A DNA stretch of 64,000 bases from Anastrepha obliqua (GCF_027943255.1 NC_072893.1:6448001-6512000), one strand, 5' to 3'. Positions 45,551-55,989 are shown, counted from the stretch's first letter. Numbers and translations are program-made. Notes: a model not told the origin generated them from the sequence alone.

Positions 45551-45622
45551 GGGGATATAGCTCAGTGGTAGAGCATTCGACTGCAGATCGAGAGGTCCCC
45601 GGTTCAAACCCGGGTGTCCCCT
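45551..45622 (+). tRNA. tRNA-Cys (GCA), copy 1
   Basis: 72 nt ending in discriminator T (U in the RNA). Acceptor GGGGATA pairs with TGTCCCC (one G-T); D arm GCTC..GAGC; anticodon stem TTCGA/TCGAG (first pair a T-G wobble) around loop CTGCAGA gives anticodon GCA; T arm CCCGG TTCAAAC CCGGG contains the B box. CCA is not encoded and there is no intron, as usual for eukaryotic nuclear genes. TTTT at 45632-45635 would terminate RNA polymerase III. All five Cys copies in this window are identical over these 72 bases. Confidence 0.98.
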
Positions 45623-46390
45623 TAGTCAGTATTTTGCGCACAATAATATTTTGTAATGCAACTAAGCAAAGAAATCTAATAAATAATACTGAAAAAAAGT
45701 AATACTGCATATTTCCTGTTTAATTGTACAGTGCATTTCATAAATATATAACAGGGACTTTGAGACAGAGACAGAGACTTGACAATTTATTTGTTGCCCT
45801 TTTAATTTTAATATTTTTAATGTGAAAATATATTTCATTTTATAACAAAAACCATTTAACTCCAACTTGCAAACTTTGTACAAATTTGAAAAAAAAAACA
45901 CTCAAAAAATTTTTATCAAGATTTTAAAACACTTTTTAATCATAATTTTTTAGAAAAATTTCACGTACGCAGTTTTATAACCCATTGAATTTTGAAGTGA
46001 AAGTGCAAATTTGAGTTGTCTGAAAAATTGCGTTAATTTTTGACAATTTTTTTTCGCTGGCCGTTTTGGGCATTTTCTCCATGCAATGAATGCTCGGCAT
46101 TTTTTTATATGGCAAAAAACACGCAACAATAATCAATCTATTCTAGAAAATATAAGTATATATACATAGCTTCATCTCCACACCTGCAAAATTCTCCATC
46201 ATTTTTATGCTTATTCCACTGCCTTATAGGGAGTGCACTTGCCTTGTTTGGCTGCCAAGCAACAGTTGCGTCATCCGCAGCTTCTTGCATTACCAGCGGC
46301 ATTGATGAGTCATAAAATACTTTGAAGAAAGCTATCAAACTTTTATTTCACCAGCGGTGCTGAATGTTTTGTGCGAAGGGGTTATTAAAG
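45623..46390. other. Spacer between tRNA-Cys copies 1 and 2
   Basis: AT-rich, no gene or recognisable transposon in 768 bases. Confidence 0.5.
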
Positions 46391-46462
46391 GGGGATATAG
46401 CTCAGTGGTAGAGCATTCGACTGCAGATCGAGAGGTCCCCGGTTCAAACCCGGGTGTCCCCT
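46391..46462 (+). tRNA. tRNA-Cys (GCA), copy 2
   Basis: Same 72-nt sequence as copy 1, 768 bases downstream on the same strand. Followed by AAGTAGA and a T6 terminator at 46470-46475. The flank AGTAGATTTTTT is also found after copy 3, hinting at a common duplication origin. Confidence 0.98.
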
Positions 46463-46727
46463 AAGTAGATTTTTTCTCTTCACAAATACTTTAAGCACCA
46501 AAAACATTAAAGAATTGACAAACATCTGAAGAAATTCTTTTTAGCTTCCAAGCAGTACTTTGTTTTTCATGGAGAATACGACATCTTCTGTCAAAAAGTG
46601 CTACTTTGCACAATGTAGACTGGGTACATAAACAAATTCCACTCTCACACACTTTAGAAGACCCTCATCATGTCTGTCCTATTATCTGCTAAACTTGAAC
46701 TCCTATAACGGGCCTTCCAGTATTCGA

Positions 46728-46871
46728 GGGACTGGCTGCGTCATGCCTTACGAATGGTTAGGAAAGATCCATCCTTGAAAATTTTCTATGCGGTACCGGG
46801 TAATGGTGTTAGAAAAAGAATAAGACCTACTCTGCGTTGGAACGGTCAAGTAGAGACAGACTTCGTTTTTG
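46728..46871 (+). pseudogene. LINE C-terminal scrap
   Basis: Plus strand reads WLRHALRMVRKDPSLKIFYA then VRKRIRPTLRWNGQVETDF, matching the extreme C-terminal region (HV.RM ... GRP..RW...V..D) of RTE-like LINEs. It is cut at 46871 by the 3' end of a Jockey-like LINE on the other strand. Confidence 0.6.
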
Positions 46872-48480
46872 TGGTATTTCTATTGTTGTTGTTGTAACAG
46901 TTCATCAAGCTTTGCCGGTAGGGTGCAGTCACTGGTCGTCATCGTATATCTCATCTAACGGTAGGCCCAGGAAACATGGACATTTGGACGGGTTGTGTCC
47001 AAAGAGACAGGAGTGTTTGGTGAATGGGTGTAAAGCGGCATGTGGGTAGGAGTTTAGCAACAGAAAGGGTATCTTTACATGCCGGACATATGTTGGGTAT
47101 GTCGGTATCGATTCTGGACAGGTAGTAGTTTAACCTACGGCAATATTCTAGAGATATGTCTGTCAAACTAACGCAGGTCTCATAAGGCAGTTGAGGTTAT
47201 TCGTCTGCGATGCGTTGTGATCAGATTCCGATTACGGAATTCGGGAATCGGAAGTTTAGGAAGGTGATAAGAGACTGACAATGAATGTCGTTTAAAGTCT
47301 GCCTCTCAACTGGCTCATCCAGAACTTGTAGCTGTGTTTTGTCCTAAATCTCGTCAGTGTAGTTATAGAGATGCTTAATAACTCGCCTGGTGAAGGCTTA
47401 GCATTCAGCAAGTGGCTGCATGTTGTGGTTCTTGCGGCAGCAACTCAGCAGGAATTGCTTGCTGAGCGCCTTACTATGCTCCTTAACTCTAAGTATAGTA
47501 GCCTCGCTGAGAAGAAGTTGCAGGAGAGACATCAGGAGGCATCCCATGGTTATCCTGAGGACAGTATTCTGGCAAGCCTGAAGCTTAGTCCATTGCGAAT
47601 CAAAAGTACCAGATGACTAGGCGGGCGAAGCTTAACATAAGCCATTTATGTCATTGCCGGACGCCATTATCGAGCAATCGGCAGCGTATGAGATCAGTGA
47701 AACACCCTCTGGTAGTTGAGGCAGCTTTGAAATATTATAGAAGTTGAAAAGCAAGAGCGAAAGGACATCGCCCTGCGGCACTCCTTGGTTGGTTTGTAGA
47801 AGTGGTGATTCCTCAAGAATCCAACTTGCGCTTCCGCACCAATTTGTGTCCATATCCTCCCTACCAACTTGTTTACCAGTTATTTACAGCGTGACTATAT
47901 CCAGACTGTGTGGTTTAAGAACTTTATTAGGTTGTTGACGTCTAAGCCTCGAGACTCTCGAACATTGACATTATTTCTTTCCATAAGGCAATGCTTCAGA
48001 GGAAATGAAAAATCTTTTTCTACGGTTGTTTACAACTGTGACAGTGCGTGTTGTGCAGAATGCCCATTTTGCCGACTTGTTCTCCGATAGACTAGAAGCC
48101 AGTTATCATCGCCGTAAGTCTGCAGGCATCCCTTCGTTTCATATTTGTCACTATAGACGTTTGTTTGTGCGAGTAGGGTGGCTCTCTGTACTTTGTGCTC
48201 CTTTTTTTTGAGTTTTGATCTCGAAATATTACTTACGAGTGTCGACCGCTGTTTCAGTACCGGCAGGAGGGTCGACTATCGAATATCAGTTAGTAGTGTG
48301 GAATGGCAAACTGCAGCGAAAACCTGCGATAAGTCTGTCACTTCTGGGGCAGTCCCCTCGCAGGCTGGTTTTTGTCTGCGTGTTAATGATGTTAAGGGGT
48401 GTGGTTCGATGCACTTACGGAAGTCATGCTGATATACAGCTGGAGTCAGGTGTTCGGTAAAGAGCGCGAGTAGGAGGATC
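46872..48480 (-). pseudogene. Jockey-like LINE, 5'-truncated and decayed
   Basis: On the minus strand from about 48480: FTEHLTPAVYQHDFRKCIE, CHSTLLTDIR (motif A region), an inserted or unreadable stretch at 47870-48210, SASWILEESPLLQTNQGVPQ, GDVLSLLLFNFYNISKLPQL and LISYAADCSIMASGNDINGL (YADD changed to YAAD). Further on at 47166-46951 is the C-terminal CRRLNYYLSRIDTDIPNICP with a cysteine tail. The 3' end at 46872-46900 finishes CTGTTACAACAACAACAATA, a CAA-rich tail. The polymerase active site is destroyed and frames are broken. Confidence 0.82.
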
Positions 48481-48619
48481 TTCAGCGTCGTGATTATTAT
48501 GCTGCCATATAATTTTACGTTAAATTACTCCAAATATGCCCCACAATTTTTTTTTTTTATCTCTAACTTTCTATGAAAACTGAGTGAATAATAAGGTCGA
48601 ATTTAACAACATCCGCTGT

Positions 48620-50105
48620 TTTCGTGACGTCACACAGATTTTCTTACAGCAAATTAATATACCGCTAAACTAGGATCTCACGAAATGAATCTGACTCAGA
48701 CAAAAAAAGCACAAAAAAAGATATCTCATGAGAACAATAGAACAACAACAAAAAACATATCTCACAAGAACAATACAACAACAACAAAAACTATTTCCGT
48801 ACTTTCATTTAGCTGTTTTTATTCTTTAACCGCGGAGTTTTGCTTTCTTTCTTCCTGGTATTTAACTTTACTTTTTTTATCATTTGGTCACAGTTTTGGT
48901 CGATTGCGATTTTTGTTAGTTCTTCTTCTTCTCCTTCGAGCTGCCAAATCTCTATCTCCTGCAACTGCAGTGTTGCCTTGTTTTGGATATAAAAAAGCAC
49001 TAAAATGCCTATTTAAAGAAAATAATCCACCAACTTTTTTTAAATTACATAAAGAACTTTGTATGCGTCTTTAATCTGTCGCTTTTTTAAATAAATGTGT
49101 TATGGTTATGTACAATAGACTGTATGGAAAAAAAATGTTTTAAAAATCCTTAGTTTTATAATATTTAAAATTTATGTTAAGAGAATTTCTTAACCAGTTA
49201 ACTGTGATTGACGAGTATACTCATTATGGATAAGTGGCAAAATTTTGTGTATTGACGAGTATACTCGTCATGTGTATAAATTAGTGACCATTGGCTATTT
49301 AAATTACAATTTTTGAGAAAAACAACACATATTCTCAAATTTCAAGATGTTTAGAATATTTTGAGGCTATGCCGGAATAAAACAAACAAATAGAAAATAT
49401 AAACAGTTTGAGATGATGTCATGCTTCCCCGTATGCACTGGTTGAAAAAGTTCAAAATTTTTAATTTTATAAAATTAACCCATCTTTTTTATCCAATATC
49501 TTATCAGCGCAACTTACTCTGTGATTGACGAATGTACTCGTCATAGCTCAATTCTGGCGACACAAAACTGTGCGCACTTTTAAATGGGAGCGCCACAGTT
49601 AACTGGTTAAAAAAGACAGAACAACACTTTTTTGCTATAATATTTGAGGTTATGTAACAGGGTAAGGTACTCCTTTTTCAGTATTATCAGGTACTTTTTT
49701 TTACTATGAATAGACCTTTTGGCTTAAATTCGTATTCAGTAAATTCAAAGTTTTTTTATTAATTCATAAAAAGTTTTTAAATGTTAAGAAGAATTAAGAG
49801 AAGAAGATTCAATATTCTTGCATAGCCTCAAAAGGAGCAAAAAATGAGATTTGCACTTTCAAAACATCAAATTTTAAATTCGCAAATGGCCTTCTTTAGG
49901 CTTTTAATATTTTTTTTTTTATACTAATTTTTTCGGTGGCTTTAAATTAAAAAAAAGAAACAAATACCAAACTCAAACATTTTCGCATTTTGGGTATAAA
50001 AAAACATTAAATTAATTACGAAGGGTGGGCAACACTGCACAACTGCACCAAAGTGACGTCACACACTCTCTGATGAACGCAATCTTGCTGCTGTCACTCT
50101 TGACG
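48620..50105 (-). repeat. Dispersed non-coding repeat B, copy 2
   Basis: Inverted relative of 18740-19830. Contains TGACGTCA near both ends (48625-48632 and 50054-50061) and the TGCAGTGTTGCC block in opposite orientations at about 48968 and 50036. It is longer than copy 1 chiefly because of the 413-bp MITE at 49194-49606. A 129-residue frame at 48685-49074 comes from repeat sequence and has no known domain. Confidence 0.72.
49194..49606. mobile_element. TTAA-flanked MITE, 413 bp
   Basis: TTAA precedes (49190-49193) and follows (49607-49610) the element. Inverted ends CCAGTTAACTGTG are perfect. The interior carries a perfect 18-bp palindrome TGACGAGTATACTCGTCA at 49253-49270 and two further imperfect copies (about 49209 and 49528). 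The related repeat copy at 18740-19830 lacks it and keeps a single TTAA (about 19374) at the same place, an apparent empty site. TTAA preference suggests a piggyBac-type source; that link is inference. Confidence 0.85.
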
Positions 50106-50293
50106 TCTTGGCTAACAGAGCTCTAACTGTTCATTTTTGTTTACAAAAGCTGACTATTTTGATACTCTCTTCTTTGCTCTCTCACATGCAACTCATCACA
50201 CTCACGTTAAGGCGAAATTACACTTTTTTCCAAATCAATGGGTTGGAGGGAAAAGTGCTGTCGTATTTTAAAGAAAAATTCTTTTCCGCTAAT

Positions 50294-50656
50294 TCATTGC
50301 TTTAAGACACACCCAAGAGATTTAATGTGTTGTTCAACAGTTGTATGATGAATGCCAAACTCTTCTGCAATTTCTCGACTTATTAAATGTGGATTATTTT
50401 CAAACATGGATCGCAAAATATCATTATCGATTTTGGATGGGCGTTCTGATCGATCACTATCTTGGAGGCTCAGATCCCCAGAACAAAATTTGCTAAACCA
50501 TCTTTGACAAGTACGAACATTTACAATATCTTTTCTAAATACCGCACATGCATTTTTATATGCAACCAATGCGATGCTTCCTTTTTTGAGTTTATACAAA
50601 ATGCAGTGTCGTAAATGGACTTGACCTACTGACATGTTTTTCACTTTAAATATCAC
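50294..50656 (-). pseudogene. mariner transposase N-terminal domain (120 aa)
   Basis: MSVGQVHLRHCILYKLKKGS, VRTCQRWFSKFCSGDLSLQD, SERPSKIDNDILRSMFENNP, REIAEEFGIHHTTVEQHIKS and LGCVLKQ form both helix-turn-helix regions of a mariner transposase from a lineage other than 3202-4224. The stop comes just before the linker motif (WVPH). Catalytic residues are missing by deletion, not by point mutation. Confidence 0.85.
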
Positions 50657-50699
50657 AAGTAAATGATGAACAGTAAAAGGACTTTTATATTATACAGCA

Positions 50700-50885
50700 G
50701 GTAAAAAAAAGAGGTCAGATGTTGAACGTTGCTGAACGCGGGGGCCGATTGTGCCTCTTTGTCGTTCGTTCCGCGCTCTCGCTTGCAGTTCAAGCAAGGT
50801 AACGACGCATGAGCAAGATAACGACGCATTTTTTTGTGCGTGCAGCCGGCTACGTCGAATTATAAGAGGTTATCACGTCCAAAAA
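50700..50885 (-). repeat. Dispersed repeat end with two 19-bp units
   Basis: On the minus strand it begins ACGTGATAACCTCTTATAAT, then GGCTGCACGCACAAAAAAAT, then two tandem 19-bp units GCGTCGTTATCTTGCTCAT and GCGTCGTTACCTTGCTTGA. It is homologous to the left end of the tandem-repeat element at 59374, where the same unit is expanded to 16 copies. Confidence 0.8.
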
Positions 50886-51206
50886 TCCCAATAACTCATT
50901 AGCCAGATGCTATTTTTTATTTACAAGAATTACCTGCCTATTTATAATCCGACAGAACTTTCCCTCCAACCCAATAGTCTACCATTCCATCCACTCTGCG
51001 GGCATTCAACATCAAAAGACATTATGTTACTTCAACGGAAACATTTCCTCACCATGAAGTTGTTGCTCTGACGACATGAAACTTTCTAATTATGAATTAA
51101 ATTCATCATTGTTCAGTTTTCCTTTATACAAAAGCCGAAACAAATAACACATCTACAAATAAATATTCTTCCAATTAGAATTAGCAATTGATGCAATTGG
51201 TTTATA

Positions 51207-51965
51207 TTCTCTAATTCATCAAACAATTAGAATAAGTTCAACTAATTCCCATTAGATAATTGAAATTTTTATTTCAATGGTAAAACTAATTGCAATTAGT
51301 TGCCATTAGCAAAAAAAATTGGTTTACCTTTACAATTAGAAATCTAATTGACTTCTGCTAATGCAATTAAATATTTAATTAATTAGAATTAGAATTAATT
51401 ATTTTGATATTTTGAAAAATAAAAAAAAAACTGAAATATTCATAATATGGCCGCCGTGGTCGAATGGGTTGGTGCGTGACTACCATTCGGAATTCAGAGA
51501 GAGAACGTTGGTTCGCATCTCGATGAAAGATCAAAATTAAGAAAAAGTTTTTTCTAATAGCGGTCGCCCCTCGGCAGGCAATGGCAAACCTCCGAGTGTA
51601 TTTCTGCCATGGGAAAGCTCCTCAAAAAAAAAATATCTGCCGTTCGGAGTTGGCTTGAAACTGTAGGTCCCTCCATTTGTGGAACAACATCAAGACGCAC
51701 ACCACAAATAGGAGGAGGAGCTCGGCCAAACACCCAAAAAGGGTGTACGCGCCAATTATATATGTATATATATATATATATTAATTCGAGCTAATTGAAT
51801 ATCTAATTGCATTAGCAGAAGTCAATTAGATTTCTAGTAAAGGTAAACCATTTTTTCTTTGCTAATGGCAACTAATTGCAATTAGTTTTACCATTGAAAT
51901 AAAAATTTCAATTCTCTAATGGGAATTAGTTGAACTAATTCTAATTGTTTAATGAATTAGAGAAT
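51207..51965. mobile_element. Foldback element (long hairpin) split by a SINE
   Basis: The left arm (about 51207-51390) and right arm (about 51783-51965) are near-perfect reverse complements of each other for about 180 bp. Shared blocks include TTCAACTAATTCCCATTAGA, TTGAAATTTTTATTTCAATG, CAATTAGTTGCCATTAGC and TCTAATTGACTTCTGCTAAT. Before the SINE arrived the arms were separated by only about 60 bp. It is non-coding and extremely rich in AATTAG/CTAATT motifs. No clear target duplication. Confidence 0.85.
51449..51780 (+). mobile_element. SINE family 1, copy 9 (forward, most complete)
   Basis: Plus-strand copy. Head GGCCGCCGTGGTCGAATGGG has an A-box-like TGGTCGAATGGG; the B-box-like GGTTCGCATCTC follows about 45 bases on. 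The tRNA-derived head is followed by a body (GCGGTCGCCCCTCGGCAGGC, CATTTGTGGAACAACATCAA, GGAGCTCGGCCAAACACCC) and ends in GCGCCAATTATA plus a TA microsatellite. It is inserted in the loop of the foldback element and is therefore younger than it. Confidence 0.88.
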
Positions 51966-51989
51966 TTCACAAATGAAGGTTAATTAGCA

Positions 51990-52913
51990 ATCATTGGCAT
52001 TATCTAATCATTATTTAACATCTCTGGTGTGCAGATATGAACATATGTACGTATGTATGGTATGTATGTAAGCCCCTGCATCGTAACCTCAGTCAGGGCA
52101 CGAGTTGCACAGCATGTAATATGAGCAGACGCATTACTCCAAGCTGATTACACACACATATATATGCCCGGCATTCAACTGTGCTTTGTGTATTTCGATA
52201 AGCAAAGCCACTAGCAAACGCGTGTCATTTGTTAAACAATTAAAAGAAATGCCGAATGCACTTAACTATACTACGAACACATATGAGCGACATGGAATTC
52301 AATATTTTTTATCATAGTTTTTATTTGAGGCTCACGATTATGCTTACAATTTAAAGAAAAGAAGTTGTCACCTGCTTCTCAGTTCCGTCGCTAAAATTCA
52401 ATTAATCGCACAGATTTATCAGCTCTTTCGTTACCATAATTTTCTTGTTTGAGATTTTTTCTATTTTTTTATTTGCTGTTTTGCTTCAAAATAATGTTTG
52501 TATGCAGTTATGTTATGTGGTTTATTATTTACTTCTACATATTTGGAAAATATAACAAAGCCTCTGCTTTTGATTTTGTAATATGATTATTTATACTTAA
52601 ATAAAAAAATTATTAAATTAAATTAATAAATTAAAATAAATAAATTAAAAAAAAAACGAAAATATATCCGTGTACATACATATCTTCATACATTTATATG
52701 TATATAAAAAATGCATTAAAATGTTCAGGCAATCACTCTCACTTTTCCACCTGGTGGTGGTGTATTTAATTTCACCACAAACAAAGTTAGGCAAAAGCAC
52801 AAACAAAAGCAAAAGTAAATAAATGCAAAACACAACACTTAAAAAGGAATAGAACATTCACCATGCAAAGGTGAATGTGTTGAAATACGAACTTGGCACC
52901 ATTTATTGCGCGT
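51990..52913. other. Intergenic, no gene recognised
   Basis: AT-rich flank with TATG microsatellite (52050-52070). The minus frame 52645-52857 is low-complexity. It is the upstream flank of tRNA-Cys copy 3. Confidence 0.45.
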
Positions 52914-52985
52914 GGGGATATAGCTCAGTGGTAGAGCATTCGACTGCAGATCGAGAGGTCCCCGGTTCAAACCCGGGTGTCCCCT
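52914..52985 (+). tRNA. tRNA-Cys (GCA), copy 3
   Basis: Identical 72 nt to the other copies. Downstream flank GAGTAGATTTTTTGCACA contains the T6 terminator at 52993-52998. Confidence 0.98.
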
Positions 52986-53889
52986 GAGTAGATTTTTTGC
53001 ACAGTTCTTTTTTCATGAATTTTTTATTTATTTATTTTTTTTTATTTATTTATTGTTTTTTATTTATTTATTTATATTAAATGTAATTATAAATGATTGC
53101 ATTACATTAGTAACTAACAGCTGCGGCTATCGGCATGTTTTCATAAGTTTTTTACTCTCCCTCATGGAATACAAAAATTGTTTTGATTTCACAATATTGT
53201 GTTAAATGTGAACATGTATGTGTTGTTGAAAAAAATCGTAGTCAATAATTACGATGATAACCAATTTATGGATTTCATTTCGATTTAATGAAAATATTCG
53301 CGTACAGAAAAAATCGTAAGTAGGAAATGCGAAAGGTAATAAAAATGCTTTGGGAACAACTAAAACATAGTCGTAGTAAACGCAGCTAAACGAAACTACA
53401 TAAAGCAGAAATAATGGATAGGAAAAGTTTAACTCACATTTTTTTTTTTTTTTTTTTGAGACTTGAACAGTTGTAAATAAGAACGAAGGACTCATAAAAT
53501 GATTAAAAATATCGCACTTTCAAAGATTTTCGTGGCAAGCAGAATTTCTTAAGCAGTAGGTAAAATCGAAGTGATTTTCGTATAATGGGACAGTCTTAAA
53601 AAACGCACGTACACAAAAACACATTACGCCAACTACGAGGTTAGCTATTTAGATAACTGGCCTTGGGCACCTGCGGTATTGTCAAGCACCATCTGAAGCT
53701 CCCAGTGGAAAGTTTGGCATATTTTACCATAAATGCTTTCAGAACGTTTTGATGTGCGAGTCACATTAGTGTTATTTACAATAGCTTTAAAAATTCATCT
53801 CTTCAAAAACAAAAGTTGAATTCAACCGTAATAATTTTCGTGCGACTATTTTTTACAATTTTCGTTCTTATTATGCCCTTATTACTTAT
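52986..53889. other. Intergenic, no gene recognised
   Basis: TTTA-rich tract at 53020-53075, a poly-T run at 53439-53457, otherwise no gene. The minus frame at 53202-53495 is derived from these tracts. Confidence 0.45.
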
Positions 53890-53909
53890 CGTACATCACA
53901 AGCAAAGCC

Positions 53910-54686
53910 TTGAGAGCAATATACGTATGCCAAAGGCTCTACAGTAAAACATGGGGTCTGCGGCCAAAGATGATGGCATGGTCTTATAAGACAATACTAG
54001 TTCCAATGATCACCTATGCCTCCCTGGTATGGTGGCCAAAAGTAGACCAAACTAAGACTCAGATAATACTTGACAAGGTATACAGAATAGTCTGTCTGAG
54101 CGTAACGGGAGCATTGCGAACTTGCCTCGCAGCGATTTTAGGAATGGTCACAGGGCTCATTCCACTATATCTTGTAGCCAAAGGGAAGGCAATCAGTGCA
54201 GCTCTAAGGCTTCCTAATCTATTTCATCTCAAAGAAGGCAATCTTACAGGGCATGTAAGGATTCTGGGTTCAATCCTGAACTCTTCTGCCGGGGAATGTC
54301 TACGGAGAGGCACGCGCGGTGCCAATATTAACATTCTTTCTGACAGTCAAGCAGCTCTAAAATCGCTGGATAGCTTCTCATTCCAATCAAGGTTGGTCGG
54401 GGAATGTTTTAAAATCCTCAACACCCTAGCATCAATTAACTTTGTTACCTTGATGTGGGTTCCGGGACATGAGGAGCACGAAGGGAATGAAATTGCGGAC
54501 ACTTTAGCGAAAAAGGGGGCAAACACTCCCTTCATAGGTCCTGAACTTTTCTGCTGGGTAAATAATAGCTTCAAAAGTGCTTTTCTGCGTGAGCAGCAAC
54601 AACGAGGCAGAATCGATTACTGGAGAGCCCAATCGGGCTGCGAACTGATTGCGCCAAAGCGTCATGTCAAAAAGCGTGCCCGTTGA
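53910..54686 (+). pseudogene. LINE thumb plus RNase H, 258-aa open frame
   Basis: Uninterrupted frame, though only part of the parent protein. LRPKMMAWSYKTILVPMITY and ASLVWWPKVDQTKTQIILDK are the end of the reverse transcriptase, followed by TGALRTCLAAILGMVTGLIP. It then jumps in frame to the middle of an RNase H domain: NINILSDSQAALKSLDSF (catalytic D at SDSQ), LMWVPGHEEHEGNEIADTLA (last catalytic D). The first RNase H residues (TDGS block) are deleted between NSSAGE and CLRRG. It ends in CELIAPKRHVKKRAR. I/R1-like group by domain order. Not a working enzyme. Confidence 0.83.
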
Positions 54687-54774
54687 AGCAATTAAATGGC
54701 GAGCATCAATAAGAGTTTGCATGCTGACTTTGTGGTAAAAAATATGTTGGATTCTACGTAATTAAAAAAACGCG

Positions 54775-54934
54775 ACTGAAGACACGACCAGACAAAATGC
54801 TTCGAAAATTGGTTGAAACGAATGCAAAAGTGTGTTGATCGTCATGGAGTATATTTTGAAAGACAATAAAACCGTTTTCAAACTCCAATGTGTATTTTTC
54901 CATTTTTAGATCAGAATTGTAAATAGCACCCTCG
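54775..54934 (+). pseudogene. mariner C-terminus and right inverted end
   Basis: Reads CFENWLKRMQKCVDRHGVYF then ERQ and a stop, the standard last residues of one mariner type (also seen at 42.2 kb). The right end AATTGTAAATAGCACCCTCG at 54915-54934 is followed by TA. The rest of the element is absent; sequence 54690-54774 is uninformative and 54935-55298 has no gene. Confidence 0.72.
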
Positions 54935-55298
54935 TAGCATTATTTGATTGCAAATATTCACTTATCAGTAATTTTTCTTCTTCTGCCTTTCTTAATACCG
55001 AAACACCACTTCGAGATTAATTCACTTACAGGTCAGCTTTAAATTCACATTCTAAGGAAGTAGCTAAACGCTAAACGGATTTTTCAATACGTGGCAACCC
55101 CACACTTGGCTCTAAAATTGTGTTGCCTACCTACAGAGTCTCAGAGACTTTTCCTGAAGCTATTGGAATTTAAACGCTTCGTACATATATACGACGAAAA
55201 ATCTCACTCTATTTCTCTATTAGATTGAAGAAAAATTCATAAAATACTGAAAATTGTTTTAAAACAAAAGAATTGTAAAAAAGAACTGTTTCTTTTTA

Positions 55299-55989
55299 AG
55301 GGGTCAGGGGTAGTCGGAATTTTCCAAAAATAGGATTTTGTTTTTTGCATTTTCTTAAAGTATAATATCTTAAAAATATTGTGTGAAAATTTGAAGTGGA
55401 TCCAACATATACTTTTCAGGATATTTAACAATTAACAAAGGGCGCTCGGGCGCTCCGGAGCATCCTGATAACATTCGAAAAGGTAGATTGCTACTTAGGC
55501 AACAGCAAAGCGATATTTTGGAAACTGCGATGACGGCTGAAGAAGTATGATATGGCCCAGGAATAGATGACACATTGTAAGTAATTAAATAATTCATATA
55601 AATTGTTGGTTTTTTCTCGAAAATCTGAAAAATATTTCCTGAGACCGCAATATTGTTAATTTTCCAAAAAAAGCTTGGATTAGGCACCAAATTAACTATT
55701 AATAAAACTAACTTCTCTTGCTTGATTGATTTAAGATGAATCTCCAAGGACTTGTAATGATCACCGCAAGGGACTTCTGGAGAAACGGGCTCCACACAAA
55801 CAGCGATAACTTTTACAATTATTTTTTATTTATTTTATTTTTTTTTTTTATTTAATTTTGCTAAAGTCAAGTCGAAACATGATGTATTAATGCTATGTTT
55901 TTATTTTTGTAAATGAAAGCAACTGACTAGCAAAAAAAATTATTGAAAATTATCATAATTTTTCGGGCTTCTGACTACCCCTAACCCCT
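55299..55989. mobile_element. Non-autonomous terminal-repeat element, copy B
   Basis: 691 bp with inverted ends AGGGGTCAGGGGTAGTCGGA and, complemented from the right, AGGGGTTAGGGGTAGTCAGA. The body is shared with 1327-1998. A segment of about 120 bases at 55460-55580 differs from copy A, so one copy has a replacement or insertion here. No transposase frame. Confidence 0.75.

Larger units (their letters stand above)
50238..50974 (-). mobile_element. mariner deletion derivative with repeat insertion
   Basis: Inverted ends ATGGGTTGGAGGGAAAAGTG (left) and, complemented, TTGGGTTGGAGGGAAAGTTC (right) match well. TA follows on the right (50975-50976), while the left TA is CA. The minus frame 50656-50294 keeps an almost complete DNA-binding domain; the catalytic domain is gone. 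A piece of another repeat (50700-50885) lies between the right inverted end and the start codon. Confidence 0.88.

Noticed and set aside
48685..49074. 129-residue open frame
   Set aside because: Lies wholly within dispersed repeat B and is not kept in the other copy.
51449..51530. A tRNA gene at the SINE head
   Set aside because: A- and B-box-like motifs are present but the cloverleaf cannot be closed and the sequence continues as a repeated SINE body.
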